64,000 bases of DNA from an uncultured Eubacteriales bacterium (GCA_949283695.1 CASDTX010000025.1:248001-312000); one strand, 5' to 3'; positions 7,486-16,190 are shown, counted from the stretch's first letter. Notes: a model not told the origin generated them from the sequence alone. Numbers and translations are program-made.

Positions 7486-8892
7486 ATGCCGGCGGATCTG
7501 ACAGAATCAATGGAAGAGAAAACTCAGAATCACAAGAAAAGAAATCCCAAAAGCATGATGCGGAAAATACAGAAGAGCATGATGGTCATTCTTGCGGTGA
7601 CCTTCGTGCTTTTCTACGTTATTTTATCCGTAATACTTTATAATCATAATCTGTCGCTTCTGCAGAGTGAACTGCAGCAGGAGGCAAAATACATCTGCGC
7701 CGCGATCAATGTCTCCGGGGCACAATATCTGGAGGAGATGGATGAGGCGGCGGCTCAGACAAGAGTCACGCAGATCGACGAAGAAGGGAATGTCCTCTAT
7801 GATTCCCGGCGGGACGGAAGCAGCCTGGAGAATCACGGGGGGAGAAAGGAAGTTAAGGAAGCGCTGGCCCGGGGAGAAGGGGAAGATATGCGGCGCTCGG
7901 CAACTGTGCAGACGGATATGTACTACTATGCGCTGCTGCTGAACGACGGCACGGTGCTCCGGGTCTCCCGGGCGGCAGACAGCCTGGTCAGCACAGCCCT
8001 TCAAGTAGTACCGGTGATCGGAGCGCTGGGCGTGCTGATGCTGATCCTGGCCCTGCTTCTGGCCAGATGGCAGACCGGCCGGCTGATCCAGCCGATCAAT
8101 GAACTGGATCTGGAACATCCTCTGGACAACGAGGTTTACACAGAGCTTACCCCTCTGCTTCAGGCCATGGACCGCCAGAACAGAGAGAAAGAAGCGGTCT
8201 CAAATATGCGGAAAGAATTCTCCGCCAATGTATCTCATGAGCTGAAGACTCCGCTGACCTCGATTTCCGGCTACGCGGAGATCATGAAGAACGGGATGGT
8301 CCGGCCGGCGGATGTTCCGCTCTTCTCTGAGCGGATTTATAAGGAGGCAAGACGCCTGATTACCCTGGTTGAAGATATCATCAAGCTGTCCAGGCTGGAT
8401 GAAGAGTCCGTGGAGCTGGAGAAAGAAGAGGTAGATCTCTATGGCCTGACCAGGGAGATCATCAGCCGTCTGGCGCCTCAGGCCGGGCAGAAAAATGTCC
8501 GCATGGAACTGAGCGGGGAACCTGTGAAATATTGCGGGATCCGGCAGATCCTGGATGAGATGATCTATAATGTATGTGAAAACGCGATCAAGTACAACAA
8601 CGAAGGCGGCCGGGTGACGATCTGGGCCGGGAACACGCTGGATGGACCGAAGGTTACGGTCTCGGACACCGGGATCGGAATCCCGGACGAACACCAGGAA
8701 CGGATCTTCGAGCGCTTCTACCGGGTGGATAAGAGCCACTCCAAAGAACGAGGCGGCACCGGACTGGGACTCTCGATCGTGAAGCACGGTGCGCTGCTGC
8801 ACGGGGCCAGGATCAGCGTGGACAGTAAGCCGGGACGGGGAACCCGGATCGAGATGCAGTTCATGAGCAAAGAAGCGGCGCAGCCGCAATGA
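7486..8892 (+). CDS. PhoR-like sensor histidine kinase
   Basis: A membrane sensor kinase of 468 aa. It has a basic N-terminus, a first membrane segment near 33-56, an extracytoplasmic sensor region, a second segment near 168-190, H251 in SHELKTPLT, and an ATPase domain with N, G1 (DTGIGIP) and G2 (GGTGLGLSIVK) boxes. It is the presumed partner of the regulator 80 bp upstream. The start is uncertain: 7486 has a weak GAGG site and later Met codons are possible. The final codons and the TGA lie inside an 80-bp repeat that recurs at 11992-12154, so residues from about 459 on are probably not ancestral. Confidence 0.88.
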   Translation: MPADLTESMEEKTQNHKKRNPKSMMRKIQKSMMVILAVTFVLFYVILSVILYNHNLSLLQSELQQEAKYICAAINVSGAQYLEEMDEAAAQTRVTQIDEEGNVLYDSRRDGSSLENHGGRKEVKEALARGEGEDMRRSATVQTDMYYYALLLNDGTVLRVSRAADSLVSTALQVVPVIGALGVLMLILALLLARWQTGRLIQPINELDLEHPLDNEVYTELTPLLQAMDRQNREKEAVSNMRKEFSANVSHELKTPLTSISGYAEIMKNGMVRPADVPLFSERIYKEARRLITLVEDIIKLSRLDEESVELEKEEVDLYGLTREIISRLAPQAGQKNVRMELSGEPVKYCGIRQILDEMIYNVCENAIKYNNEGGRVTIWAGNTLDGPKVTVSDTGIGIPDEHQERIFERFYRVDKSHSKERGGTGLGLSIVKHGALLHGARISVDSKPGRGTRIEMQFMSKEAAQPQ

Positions 8893-8936
8893 GCACGTCA
8901 GTGCGGCTTTGCGAATGGCGCGGTCTGAACTGATAC
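8857..8936 (+). repeat. Small repeat, copy A (80 bp), overlapping the phoR 3' end
   Basis: This 80-bp stretch matches the reverse complement of about 11992-12071 with only four mismatches by direct alignment. It ends in CTGAACTGATAC, the terminal sequence shared by all three copies in this part of the window. Its first 36 bases are read as the last codons and stop of the sensor kinase. Confidence 0.75.
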
Positions 8937-8951
8937 CCTGATGGATTCCTC

Positions 8952-8980
8952 TTGCCAGATGAGTACTGCTGTGCTATTAT
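8952..8980 (+). promoter_or_regulatory. Promoter of the gntR-clpC unit
   Basis: TTGCCA (8952-8957) and TATTAT (8975-8980) are separated by exactly 17 bp, a good sigma-A-type promoter about 25 bp before the ribosome binding site. No CtsR heptad repeat or CIRCE inverted repeat is seen beside it. Confidence 0.7.
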
Positions 8981-9008
8981 GCATATAACACTTTCGGAAA
9001 GGAGTGTC

Positions 9009-9401
9009 ATGATGCTGATAGAAGTTGATTTTGACAGTGACGAGGCGATTTATATTCAGTTGTGCAATCAGATCATTATGGGGATTGCCACGTCTGTGAT
9101 CCGGGAAGGGGATTCGCTTCCGTCAGTGCGCCAGCTGGCGGAAGTGATCGGTGTGAATATGCATACTGTGAATAAAGCCTACGGCGTTCTGAAGCGGGAA
9201 GGATACATCAGTCTGGACAAGAGGCGCGGGGCTGTGATCGCCATCGATATCGATAAACTCGAACAGTTAGAAGAGATGAGGCGGGAGCTTCGGATTGTGC
9301 TTGCAAGAGGATGCTGTAAGAATATTTCACGCCAGGAGGTGCATGACCTGGTGGATGAGATCCTGGATGATTACAGTTCCTGTATGAAACGGGAGGAATA
9401 G
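9009..9401 (+). CDS. Short GntR-family regulator (YtrA type)
   Basis: A DNA-binding repressor of about 130 aa. The winged helix-turn-helix includes PSVRQLAEVIGVNMHTVNKA, followed by a wing and a short helical tail, but no large effector domain. That length is typical of the YtrA subfamily. ATG 9009 or 9012 fits the AAAGGAG site at 8998-9004; the open frame begins further upstream but overlaps the promoter. clpC starts 48 bp downstream. YtrA-type regulators usually control their own operon, so it may regulate clpC here; that is inference. Confidence 0.85.
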   Translation: MMLIEVDFDSDEAIYIQLCNQIIMGIATSVIREGDSLPSVRQLAEVIGVNMHTVNKAYGVLKREGYISLDKRRGAVIAIDIDKLEQLEEMRRELRIVLARGCCKNISRQEVHDLVDEILDDYSSCMKREE

Positions 9402-9449
9402 CAGCGCGGCAGGCAGACAGGATCAGTGAAGAGATAACAGGAGGACAGT

Positions 9450-11900
9450 ATGCAGATATCATATACAGAGCAGGCAGAGAATGCCATAAAATATGCGGCC
9501 AAGAAAGCCCGGGAGATGAACCATCCGTATATCGGAACGGAGCATCTTCTCCTGGGGCTTCGGGAGGAGATCTCCGGGGTGGCAGGACAGATCCTTGCCC
9601 AGAACGGGGTGGAGGAGGAGAAGGTACTCCGCCTCATGGATGAACTGGTGGCTCCGCGGGAGGAGTCCTTCGCCGGGAAGAAGCCGGAGGAGAGCCCCCG
9701 GTTTCGGTATATTCTGGAGAACAGCGGCAAGGAGGCGCGCAGACTGCGCATGCCGAAGACAGGAACGGAACATCTTCTTCTTTCGATCATTCGGGATACG
9801 GACTGTGTGGCAGCCCGTATTTTAATTACCCTGAATATCAACCTGCAGAAGATTTTCCAGGATATTATGAATGCGGTCGGCGTGGACACGAAGGAGTATC
9901 AGGATCTGATTCAGGAAGATTCCCGGGGAACCGGAACGATGATGGAACAGTTCTGTACGGATATGACGGCCAGGGCAGAAGAGGGCAAGCTGGATCCGGT
10001 GGTCGGAAGAGAGAATGAGATGTACCGGCTGATGCAGATCTTAAGCCGGAGGACAAAGAATAATCCCTGCCTGGTGGGAGAGCCGGGCGTAGGGAAAACC
10101 GCGGTGGTGGAAGGACTGGCACAGAGGATTGCCGCGGGGATGGTGCCGGAGAAGATGAAAGGCAGACGGATCTATACGCTGGACCTGCCGGGGCTGATCG
10201 CGGGTTCTAAGTACCGGGGGGAGTTTGAGGAACGGATGAAAGGGCTGATCTCAGAAGTGAAGGCCAGCGGGAATGTGATCCTGTTTCTGGATGAGATCCA
10301 TACCATGATCGGCGCAGGCGGCGCGGAAGGGGCCATCGACGCGTCCAGTATCCTGAAGCCGTCCCTTGCCCGGGGAGAACTGCAGCTGATCGGTGCTACA
10401 ACCATTACAGAATACCGCAAATATATCGAGAAGGACGCGGCGCTGGAACGGCGTTTCCAGCCGGTATCCGTGGAGGAGCCCACGAAAGAGCAGTGTCTGG
10501 AGATTCTGAGCGGGCTGCAGGAGAAATACGAGACTCATCACAAAGTACAGATCGAGAAGAAGGCGCTGGAGGCGGCTGTGCAGATGTCTCAGCGTTATAT
10601 CACAGACCGCAATCTTCCTGATAAGGCCATCGACGTGCTCGATGAGGCGTGCTCCAAAGTAAGCCTGAAAGGCTATCAGGTACCGGAGAATCTGACGGTG
10701 CTGGATACCATGGTCAGGGAACTGACGGCGCAGAAGGAAGAGAGCATCCGAAGGGGAGATTTCGCGGAGGCGTCCCTCATTCAGAAAGAGCAGGAAGCGG
10801 CGCAGGCGAAACTTCAGGCAGTGAAGAAGCGCTTTGAGAAGAAATGCGCTTCTATGAATCCGTCGGTGACAGAGGACGACATTGCAGAAGTGGTATCTGT
10901 GTGGGCGAAAGTTCCGGTGCAGAAACTGGCAGAGAGTGATACTGAGCGGTTAAAGAAGCTGGAAGCAGTGCTTCATAAGCGGGTGATCGGCCAGGAAGAA
11001 GCAGTCAGCGCGGTAGCCCGGGCGGTGAAGCGGGGGCGTGTGGGGCTGAAAGATCCCAGGCGTCCGATCGGTTCCTTCCTGTTCCTGGGGCCCACCGGCG
11101 TGGGGAAGACGGAACTTTCCAAGGCGCTGGCAGAAGCGCTGTTCGGCAGTGAAGAGTCTATGATCCGGGTGGATATGTCCGAGTATATGGAGAAGCATTC
11201 TGTGGCGAAGATGATCGGCTCGCCTCCGGGATATGTGGGACATGAGGAGGGCGGCCAGCTCAGTGATCAGGTGCGGACCCATCCCTATTCGGTGGTTCTC
11301 TTTGACGAGATCGAGAAGGCCCATCCGGATGTGTTCAATATCCTCCTGCAGGTACTGGATGACGGGCATATTACGGATTCCCAGGGAAGGAAAGTTGACT
11401 TCTCGAATACCGTTATTATCATGACATCCAACGCAGGGGCCAAGGCGATTGTGGAGCCGAAGAAGCTGGGATTTGCCGCCAAGGAGGACCCGGCAGGAGA
11501 CTATAAGCGGATGAAGCAGAACGTGATGGATGAGGTGAAGCTGATCTTCCGTCCGGAGTTTTTGAACCGAATCGACGAGATCATTGTATTCCATGCTCTT
11601 GAGAAGAGCCATATGAAGAAAATTGTATCCCTGATGTGCCGCGAGTTCGCGGCACGTCTGGAAGCCCAGCTGGATATTCATCTGAACCTTCGGGAGTCGG
11701 CGAAGAACCTGATCGCCGAGAAGGGAACAGATGCCAAATACGGGGCAAGGCCGCTGCGCAGAGCCCTGCAGACAGAACTGGAGGATAAACTGGCAGAGGC
11801 GGTGTTAAACGGCGAAGTGAAACCGGGAGACCATGTGGAAGCAGGCGCATCCAAAAACGGGATCCGTTTCTATATTAAAGAAGCTGGAACTTGTTCTTGA
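9450..11900 (+). CDS. clpC: ATP-dependent Clp protease ATP-binding subunit ClpC
   Basis: An AAA+ unfoldase that feeds proteins to ClpP, 816 aa, the normal ClpC length. It has a double Clp_N repeat (about 1-145). The first AAA domain has Walker A GEPGVGKT near 209. A UVR-like middle helix lies around 430-455. The second AAA domain has Walker [10 protein letters not shown] near 547 and the [11 protein letters not shown] loop, followed by the C-terminal ClpB_D2-small domain. It follows an AGGAGG site. The usual ctsR-mcsA-mcsB partners are absent here, and a GntR-type gene takes their place. ClpE and ClpL are less likely because they lack this N-domain/middle-domain arrangement. Confidence 0.93.
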   Translation: MQISYTEQAENAIKYAAKKAREMNHPYIGTEHLLLGLREEISGVAGQILAQNGVEEEKVLRLMDELVAPREESFAGKKPEESPRFRYILENSGKEARRLRMPKTGTEHLLLSIIRDTDCVAARILITLNINLQKIFQDIMNAVGVDTKEYQDLIQEDSRGTGTMMEQFCTDMTARAEEGKLDPVVGRENEMYRLMQILSRRTKNNPCLVGEPGVGKTAVVEGLAQRIAAGMVPEKMKGRRIYTLDLPGLIAGSKYRGEFEERMKGLISEVKASGNVILFLDEIHTMIGAGGAEGAIDASSILKPSLARGELQLIGATTITEYRKYIEKDAALERRFQPVSVEEPTKEQCLEILSGLQEKYETHHKVQIEKKALEAAVQMSQRYITDRNLPDKAIDVLDEACSKVSLKGYQVPENLTVLDTMVRELTAQKEESIRRGDFAEASLIQKEQEAAQAKLQAVKKRFEKKCASMNPSVTEDDIAEVVSVWAKVPVQKLAESDTERLKKLEAVLHKRVIGQEEAVSAVARAVKRGRVGLKDPRRPIGSFLFLGPTGVGKTELSKALAEALFGSEESMIRVDMSEYMEKHSVAKMIGSPPGYVGHEEGGQLSDQVRTHPYSVVLFDEIEKAHPDVFNILLQVLDDGHITDSQGRKVDFSNTVIIMTSNAGAKAIVEPKKLGFAAKEDPAGDYKRMKQNVMDEVKLIFRPEFLNRIDEIIVFHALEKSHMKKIVSLMCREFAARLEAQLDIHLNLRESAKNLIAEKGTDAKYGARPLRRALQTELEDKLAEAVLNGEVKPGDHVEAGASKNGIRFYIKEAGTCS

Positions 11901-11911
11901 TTGACCGGATT

Positions 11912-11929
11912 GCCTCTTGTACAAGGGGC
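11912..11929 (+). repeat. GCCTCTTGTACAAGGGGC near-palindrome after clpC
   Basis: This 18-bp sequence is self-complementary apart from one base pair and lies 11 bp after the clpC stop. Its CTTGTAC core is shared with the short repeats at 7427, 38910 and 43440. There is no T run, so it is not a clear terminator. Confidence 0.4.
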
Positions 11930-11991
11930 AGCACGCCTCGCAGGCCTCTTTCAGGCAGATGCAGGGGGAGAGTTCACGTAACAGAGTTCAG

Positions 11992-12154
11992 GTATCAGTT
12001 CAGCCCGCGCCATTCGCAAAGCCGCACGGACGTGCTCATTGCGGCTGCGCAGATTCTTTGCTCATGAACTGGCGCTCAGCACATCTGCCTATCAGCCGCC
12101 GGATTCTTATGCAAGCATAAATCCGTCTTCTGACGCAGATGGCTGAACTGATAC
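11992..12154 (-). repeat. Small repeat, copy B (163 bp composite)
   Basis: The element is bounded by perfect 14-bp terminal inverted repeats, GTATCAGTTCAGCC at 11992 and GGCTGAACTGATAC ending at 12154. Its left half matches copy A (8857-8936, inverted) and its right half matches copy C (14755-14820, inverted), with a short linker between. It occupies most of the 400-bp gap between clpC and the next gene. There is no transposase inside, so it resembles a MITE-like or REP-like element. Confidence 0.75.
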
Positions 12155-12206
12155 GAGTTCATAAAGGTTTCGAAACGATGTACTAGAAAAAGACCGGGTT
12201 TTATAT

Positions 12207-12212
12207 TATAAT
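12207..12212 (+). promoter_or_regulatory. Probable -10 for the gene at 12301
   Basis: A perfect TATAAT lies within an AT-rich stretch about 90 bp before the start codon. No convincing -35 is seen at 16-18 bp. A long leader with AGGAGGAAGAGG before the ATG follows. Confidence 0.4.
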
Positions 12213-12300
12213 ATCCCTAGCAGAAAATCACGGCTTCCGGCGGCAGGAAGAGAGCGCCGAAGGAAGCCGGATTCTGAAATACTTAGGAGGAAGAGGAAAG

Positions 12301-12714
12301 ATGGCAGCAGTGAAGGAATTATTGCGCGCAGAGCAGGATGGCACTCTCAGTTTCGGAGACTATACACTCGCGTCTAAGACTAAGAAAGACAACTACGAGT
12401 TTGAGGGTGATATCTATAAGGTGAAGACATTTGCCGAGATTACCAAACTTGAGAAGAACGGGATGTTCGTATATGAATCTGTCCCGGGAAGCGCAGTGGA
12501 GAACTTCAGAGAGACAGACAGAGAGGTTGCATTTGACGTTTCGGCACCGGGAGATGTACAGTTCACTCTTGAACTAGAACCGGAGAGTGAATACGAGGTA
12601 TTTATCGGCGGGGTTTCAGCCGGAAGGATGGGAACGAATCTGAGCGGGAAGCTCAGTGTCAGCGTGGAACTTGGAGCAGAGCAGAGTGCACAGATCAGGG
12701 TTGTCAAGTGCTGA
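12301..12714 (+). CDS. Conserved protein of unknown function, 137 aa
   Basis: A small, soluble, probably beta-rich protein with no signal peptide or membrane segment. The N-terminal half has alternating charged and aromatic residues (GDYTLASKTKKDNYEFEGD). The C-terminal half has a pattern like a small beta-sandwich (VQFTLELEPESEYEVFIGG). I recognise the general type as a conserved single-copy clostridial protein without assigned function. It is transcribed alone: an AT-rich -10 lies upstream and a good terminator follows. AGGAGGAAGAGG gives a strong start. Confidence 0.8.
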   Translation: MAAVKELLRAEQDGTLSFGDYTLASKTKKDNYEFEGDIYKVKTFAEITKLEKNGMFVYESVPGSAVENFRETDREVAFDVSAPGDVQFTLELEPESEYEVFIGGVSAGRMGTNLSGKLSVSVELGAEQSAQIRVVKC

Positions 12715-12744
12715 TGAGATAGAGCAGACAGGAATGCGGATGCG

Positions 12745-12772
12745 GGGTGGATGAGATGTCCACCCTGTTTTT
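12745..12772 (+). terminator. Rho-independent terminator
   Basis: A perfect 7-bp stem, GGGTGGA/TCCACCC, with a 7-nt loop is followed by TGTTTTT. It lies 30 bp after the 137-aa gene and before radA. Confidence 0.8.
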
Positions 12773-12870
12773 GCGCAATACGCCCGGCATGGCGGTGTGC
12801 GGATTGGCGGGGGAAGACGCCTGAGCGGCTCCGGAACAGAGGAACATTGACCGGAGGGAAAGGACAAAGT

Positions 12871-14247
12871 ATGGCAAAAGGGAAGAAAAGCGTGTTTTTC
12901 TGCCAGAACTGCGGACACGAGGAGAGCAAATGGCTCGGACAGTGTCCCATGTGCGGAGAGTGGAATACATTTGTAGAAGAGAAGATCGATAAAGGTGTCA
13001 CCAGAGGAACGACTGCGGCGGCGCGGGAGATCCGGGCATCTGTGAGACAGGCAGAGATTGTCCCTCTCAATGAAGTGTCTGCGGACGACGACACAAGGAT
13101 ACAGACAGGGATCTGCGAGCTGGACCGGGTGCTGGGAGGCGGGATTGTTCCCGGCTCTCTGGTACTGGTGGGCGGAGACCCGGGCATCGGCAAATCTACG
13201 CTTCTGCTCCAGGTGTGCCAGAGGCTGGCAGGGGATAAGAAGGTATTGTATATATCCGGGGAGGAATCACAGGCGCAGATCAAGCTGCGGGCAAACAGGA
13301 TGGGGTCATTTGCCTCCGGGCTGTACCTGTTGTGTGAGACCAACCTGGAGATCATCCGCGGGGTGATCGAAAAGGAACGCCCGGAACTGGCAGTCATCGA
13401 CTCCATCCAGACGATGTACAGCGAAGAAGTGTCGTCGGCGCCCGGAAGCGTGTCGCAGGTCCGGGAGTCGACGAATATCTTCATGCAGCTGGCCAAAGGT
13501 CTGTGCATCCCCATCTTTATTGTGGGACATGTGACGAAGGAAGGAACCGTGGCCGGCCCGAGAGTGCTGGAACATATGGTGGATACGGTATTGTATTTTG
13601 AAGGAGACCGGCACGCATCCTACAGGATCCTGCGGGCAGTGAAGAACCGGTTCGGTTCCACCAACGAGATCGGAGTGTTCGAGATGCGGCAGACCGGGCT
13701 GGAAGAAGTCGAAAACCCGTCAGAATATATGCTGAGCGGGCGTCCGGAACAGGCTTCCGGGTCTGTGGTAGCCTGCTCCATGGAAGGAACACGGCCGATC
13801 CTGATCGAGATCCAGGCACTGGTCTGCCATAGCAATTTCGGTATGCCCCGGCGGACAGCGGCAGGAACGGACTACAACAGAGTGAACCTGCTCATGGCTG
13901 TGCTGGAGAAACGGCTGGGCATGGCACTGGGGAATTCAGACGCGTATGTGAATATAGCCGGGGGGATCAAAATGAACGAGCCGGCGATCGATCTTGCCAT
14001 CGTGATGGCACTGGTATCCAGTTACCGGAACCGCCCGGTAGACGAGAAAACCATCGTATTCGGCGAGGTGGGACTCAGCGGTGACGTGCGCGCAGTCAAT
14101 ATGCCGGAACAGCGGGTGGCAGAGGCGAAGAAACTGGGGTTCGAGACATGTATCCTGCCGGAAGTATGTCTGAAGATGGTAAAAGAGATGAAAGGAATCC
14201 GGCTGGTCGGGGTGAAGACAATCGGAGATGCAGTTAATACAATTTGA
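12871..14247 (+). CDS. radA: DNA repair protein RadA
   Basis: A RecA-like branch-migration ATPase of 458 aa acting in recombinational repair. It has the N-terminal C4 zinc finger (C11, C14, C25, C28), Walker A GGDPGIGKST near residue 100, the RadA-specific KNRFGSTNE motif, and a Lon-protease-like C-terminal domain (about 285-455). ATG 12871 is chosen because GGAGGGAAAGG precedes it and the zinc finger starts shortly after. An in-frame extension to 12751 would overlap the preceding terminator. Confidence 0.96.
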   Translation: MAKGKKSVFFCQNCGHEESKWLGQCPMCGEWNTFVEEKIDKGVTRGTTAAAREIRASVRQAEIVPLNEVSADDDTRIQTGICELDRVLGGGIVPGSLVLVGGDPGIGKSTLLLQVCQRLAGDKKVLYISGEESQAQIKLRANRMGSFASGLYLLCETNLEIIRGVIEKERPELAVIDSIQTMYSEEVSSAPGSVSQVRESTNIFMQLAKGLCIPIFIVGHVTKEGTVAGPRVLEHMVDTVLYFEGDRHASYRILRAVKNRFGSTNEIGVFEMRQTGLEEVENPSEYMLSGRPEQASGSVVACSMEGTRPILIEIQALVCHSNFGMPRRTAAGTDYNRVNLLMAVLEKRLGMALGNSDAYVNIAGGIKMNEPAIDLAIVMALVSSYRNRPVDEKTIVFGEVGLSGDVRAVNMPEQRVAEAKKLGFETCILPEVCLKMVKEMKGIRLVGVKTIGDAVNTI

Positions 14248-14267
14248 AATATTCTGAAAACGGTGCT

Positions 14268-14330
14268 CAAAGGTGCCTGTCACTTCTGCAAAGGTGCCTG
14301 GCACCTTTGCAGAAGTGACAGGCACCTTTG
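14268..14330 (+). repeat. Perfect 31-bp inverted repeat (63 bp)
   Basis: Two 31-bp arms are exactly complementary around a single central T. Each arm begins CAAAGGTGCCTGTCAC and contains GGTGCC twice, so smaller hairpins can also form. The palindrome ends immediately before the AAAGGAGA ribosome binding site of the thioesterase gene. It has no T run. GGTGCCTGTCAC-type palindromes are known as dispersed repeats in many bacterial genomes. Confidence 0.85.
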
Positions 14331-14342
14331 AAAGGAGAAGTT

Positions 14343-14753
14343 ATGATACCTTATACGAAAACAGCGAAATATTACGAAACGGACCAAATGGGAGTGATCC
14401 ATCATTCCAACTATATCCGCTGGATGGAGGAGGCGCGGGTTGATATTCTCAATCAGCTTGGCTATCCTTACCGCAGATTTGAGGAGATGGGCTATATCAG
14501 TCCGGTGCTGCACGCGGAGTGTGAATATAAGAAGAGTGTGAAATTTGATGACGAGGTGAAAATCGTTGTCAGTCTTCAGGAGTTTGGCCGGGTGAAGTTT
14601 ACGCTCCGGTATGATATCTACAATGTATCGGAAGGCGGTGTCCTGAGTGCGTACGGGACAACGACCCATTGTTTCCTGAAGAAGGACGGCCGTCCGGTTC
14701 TGATGGACAAGGAGATGAAGGAGTTCACTGAGACGATGAAGCAGCTTCTGTAG
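14343..14753 (+). CDS. Hotdog-fold acyl-CoA thioesterase (YbgC/FadM type)
   Basis: A cytosolic 136-aa protein of the 4-hydroxybenzoyl-CoA thioesterase family. ETDQMGVIHHSNYIRWMEEA near residues 12-31 contains the catalytic Asp and the family signature. Such enzymes hydrolyse short or medium acyl-CoA thioesters; the substrate cannot be read from sequence. ATG 14343 follows AAAGGAGA. The upstream side is filled by the 63-bp palindrome. Repeat copy C starts 2 bp after the stop. Confidence 0.88.
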   Translation: MIPYTKTAKYYETDQMGVIHHSNYIRWMEEARVDILNQLGYPYRRFEEMGYISPVLHAECEYKKSVKFDDEVKIVVSLQEFGRVKFTLRYDIYNVSEGGVLSAYGTTTHCFLKKDGRPVLMDKEMKEFTETMKQLL

Positions 14754-14754
14754 G

Positions 14755-14833
14755 GTATCAGTTCAGCCATCTGCGTCAGAAGACGGATTTATGCTTGCAT
14801 AAGAATCCGGCGGTTGACAGGCTGAACTGATAC
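14755..14833 (+). repeat. Small repeat, copy C (79 bp)
   Basis: The element is bounded by perfect 14-bp terminal inverted repeats, GTATCAGTTCAGCC and GGCTGAACTGATAC. The interior contains a second palindrome (CGGATTTATGC with GCATAAGAATCCG, one bulge). The first 66 bases match the right half of copy B inverted, with about two mismatches. Confidence 0.78.
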
Positions 14834-14863
14834 TCTGTAGGGGACATGCAGTGAAACTGCAAC

Positions 14864-14890
14864 TTGTTTTCTGCTTTTCCCTGGTATAAA
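14864..14890 (+). promoter_or_regulatory. Possible promoter of the AraC gene
   Basis: TTGTTT (14864-14869) and TATAAA (14885-14890) are 15 bp apart, shorter than ideal. They lie 65 bp before the start codon and just after repeat C. Confidence 0.3.
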
Positions 14891-14954
14891 ATGGCAGAAG
14901 ATCATGCTGTGGGAGTTGAGCTGATCGAAAAATATAAGAAGGCAGGAACAGGTT

Positions 14955-16190
14955 ATGTCGGATTACTATTTTTTCTCCCAGATGGTGAGCATTATGGGGG
15001 CGCCTCTGCACGTTTATGATATGGACGGAAAGCTGCTGGACAGGATCGGCGGCGATGAAAAGGAGTGGTGGCTGTGGCTTGGCTATGACAGGGAGAAGGC
15101 GGCGGATATTCTTTCACAGCGCAAAGATTATCCGGCTATTTACACCGGAGAAGATGGATGCGCAGCAGCCATTCTTTATGATGAAAGGAGAGAGCGGATA
15201 CTCGCGGCGGGACCGGTGACGCTGGCCCCATCGACAGACAGGGTGACAGAAAGCGGCGGGAAAAGGAGAGACGGAGCAGGATGGAGGCGCTATTACGGCA
15301 GGGAGGCAATGCCGGTTTGGTGTTCTCTGGACGTGTTTGCCTCTGGCTGCCTTCTTCTGTACTGGAAGCTTACGGGCAGGGAGATGTCTGTATATGAACT
15401 GTGGGAGCATAACAAAGAGGATTATGAGAAAATATGTCAGATTCGGAAAAGGATTTCCGAAGATATGTTTTTCCGTCAGGAGAATTACGGCAAGCATAAT
15501 CCCAGCGAGCAGGAGCTTCGGGAGCTGGAAAGTATAGAGAACGGGGATCAGGAGGGGCTGAAAGAAAGCATCTCTGAGACATATGAGGGAACCATCGGCA
15601 TCCTTGCCAAGGATCCTCTCAGACATTATAAGAATGTGGCTATCGGCAATATTACGCTCGCCTCCCGCGCGGCGATCAGAGGCGGCATGAGTGCTGAGAG
15701 CTCTTTTTCTATGGCAGACAGCATGATTCAGCAGGTGGAGGAGATCAAGAACATACCCGAAGTGGAGATGTTTAAGAGAGAATGCCAGTTTATGTATGCG
15801 GCGGCAGTGAATGAAGAGAAAAGCAGGCGGGGAGGGGAATATTCTTCCGAGAAGAACCCGCTGGTCGGCAAGGTGAAAGACTACATATTCAGTCATCTGC
15901 ACAGCAGAATCAAGGTGTCGGATATTGCGGAAAGTCTTCAGGTGAATCCGAATTATCTTTCTCATGTATTCAGCATGAGTGAAAAAACATCGATCAAGAA
16001 ATATATCCTGCAGGAAAAGATCCGGCGAAGCCAGAATCTGCTGAAATATTCGGATTACCGCATCCAGGAAATCGGATTTTATCTCGGATTCAGCTCTCAG
16101 AGCCACTTTACCCGGATCTTCCAGGAGATTACAGGCATGAAGCCCAATGAATATCGAAAAAAGTACGGCAATCAGGAAAATTGGAAATAA
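14955..16190 (+). CDS. AraC-family transcriptional regulator
   Basis: A cytosolic regulator of 411 aa. The N-terminal part (about 1-130) looks like a ligand-sensing domain of the PAS/PocR sort. The middle is helical (about 140-290). The C-terminal two helix-turn-helix motifs (about 305-405) include VSDIAESLQVNPNYLSHVF and IQEIGFYLGFSSQSHFTRIF and end in TGMKPNEYRKKY. It lies directly upstream of the two giant CAZyme genes, with its own terminator between, and is the likely activator of that polysaccharide locus. The inducer is not known. Confidence 0.88.
   Translation: MSDYYFFSQMVSIMGAPLHVYDMDGKLLDRIGGDEKEWWLWLGYDREKAADILSQRKDYPAIYTGEDGCAAAILYDERRERILAAGPVTLAPSTDRVTESGGKRRDGAGWRRYYGREAMPVWCSLDVFASGCLLLYWKLTGREMSVYELWEHNKEDYEKICQIRKRISEDMFFRQENYGKHNPSEQELRELESIENGDQEGLKESISETYEGTIGILAKDPLRHYKNVAIGNITLASRAAIRGGMSAESSFSMADSMIQQVEEIKNIPEVEMFKRECQFMYAAAVNEEKSRRGGEYSSEKNPLVGKVKDYIFSHLHSRIKVSDIAESLQVNPNYLSHVFSMSEKTSIKKYILQEKIRRSQNLLKYSDYRIQEIGFYLGFSSQSHFTRIFQEITGMKPNEYRKKYGNQENWK

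Noticed and set aside
12414-13514. Long minus-strand open frame (366 codons) opposite radA
   Set aside because: It runs antisense to the intact radA gene and the 137-aa gene, has no ribosome binding site or recognisable domain, and its composition is what a shadow of codon bias on the other strand gives.
14268-14330. Terminator of radA
   Set aside because: The palindrome is strong but has no T run after it and ends at the next gene's ribosome binding site, so it is listed as a repeat instead.
15114-16106. Minus-strand open frame (330 codons) opposite the AraC regulator
   Set aside because: It is fully antisense to a gene with clear HTH motifs, with no start signal and a His/Phe/Leu-rich shadow composition.
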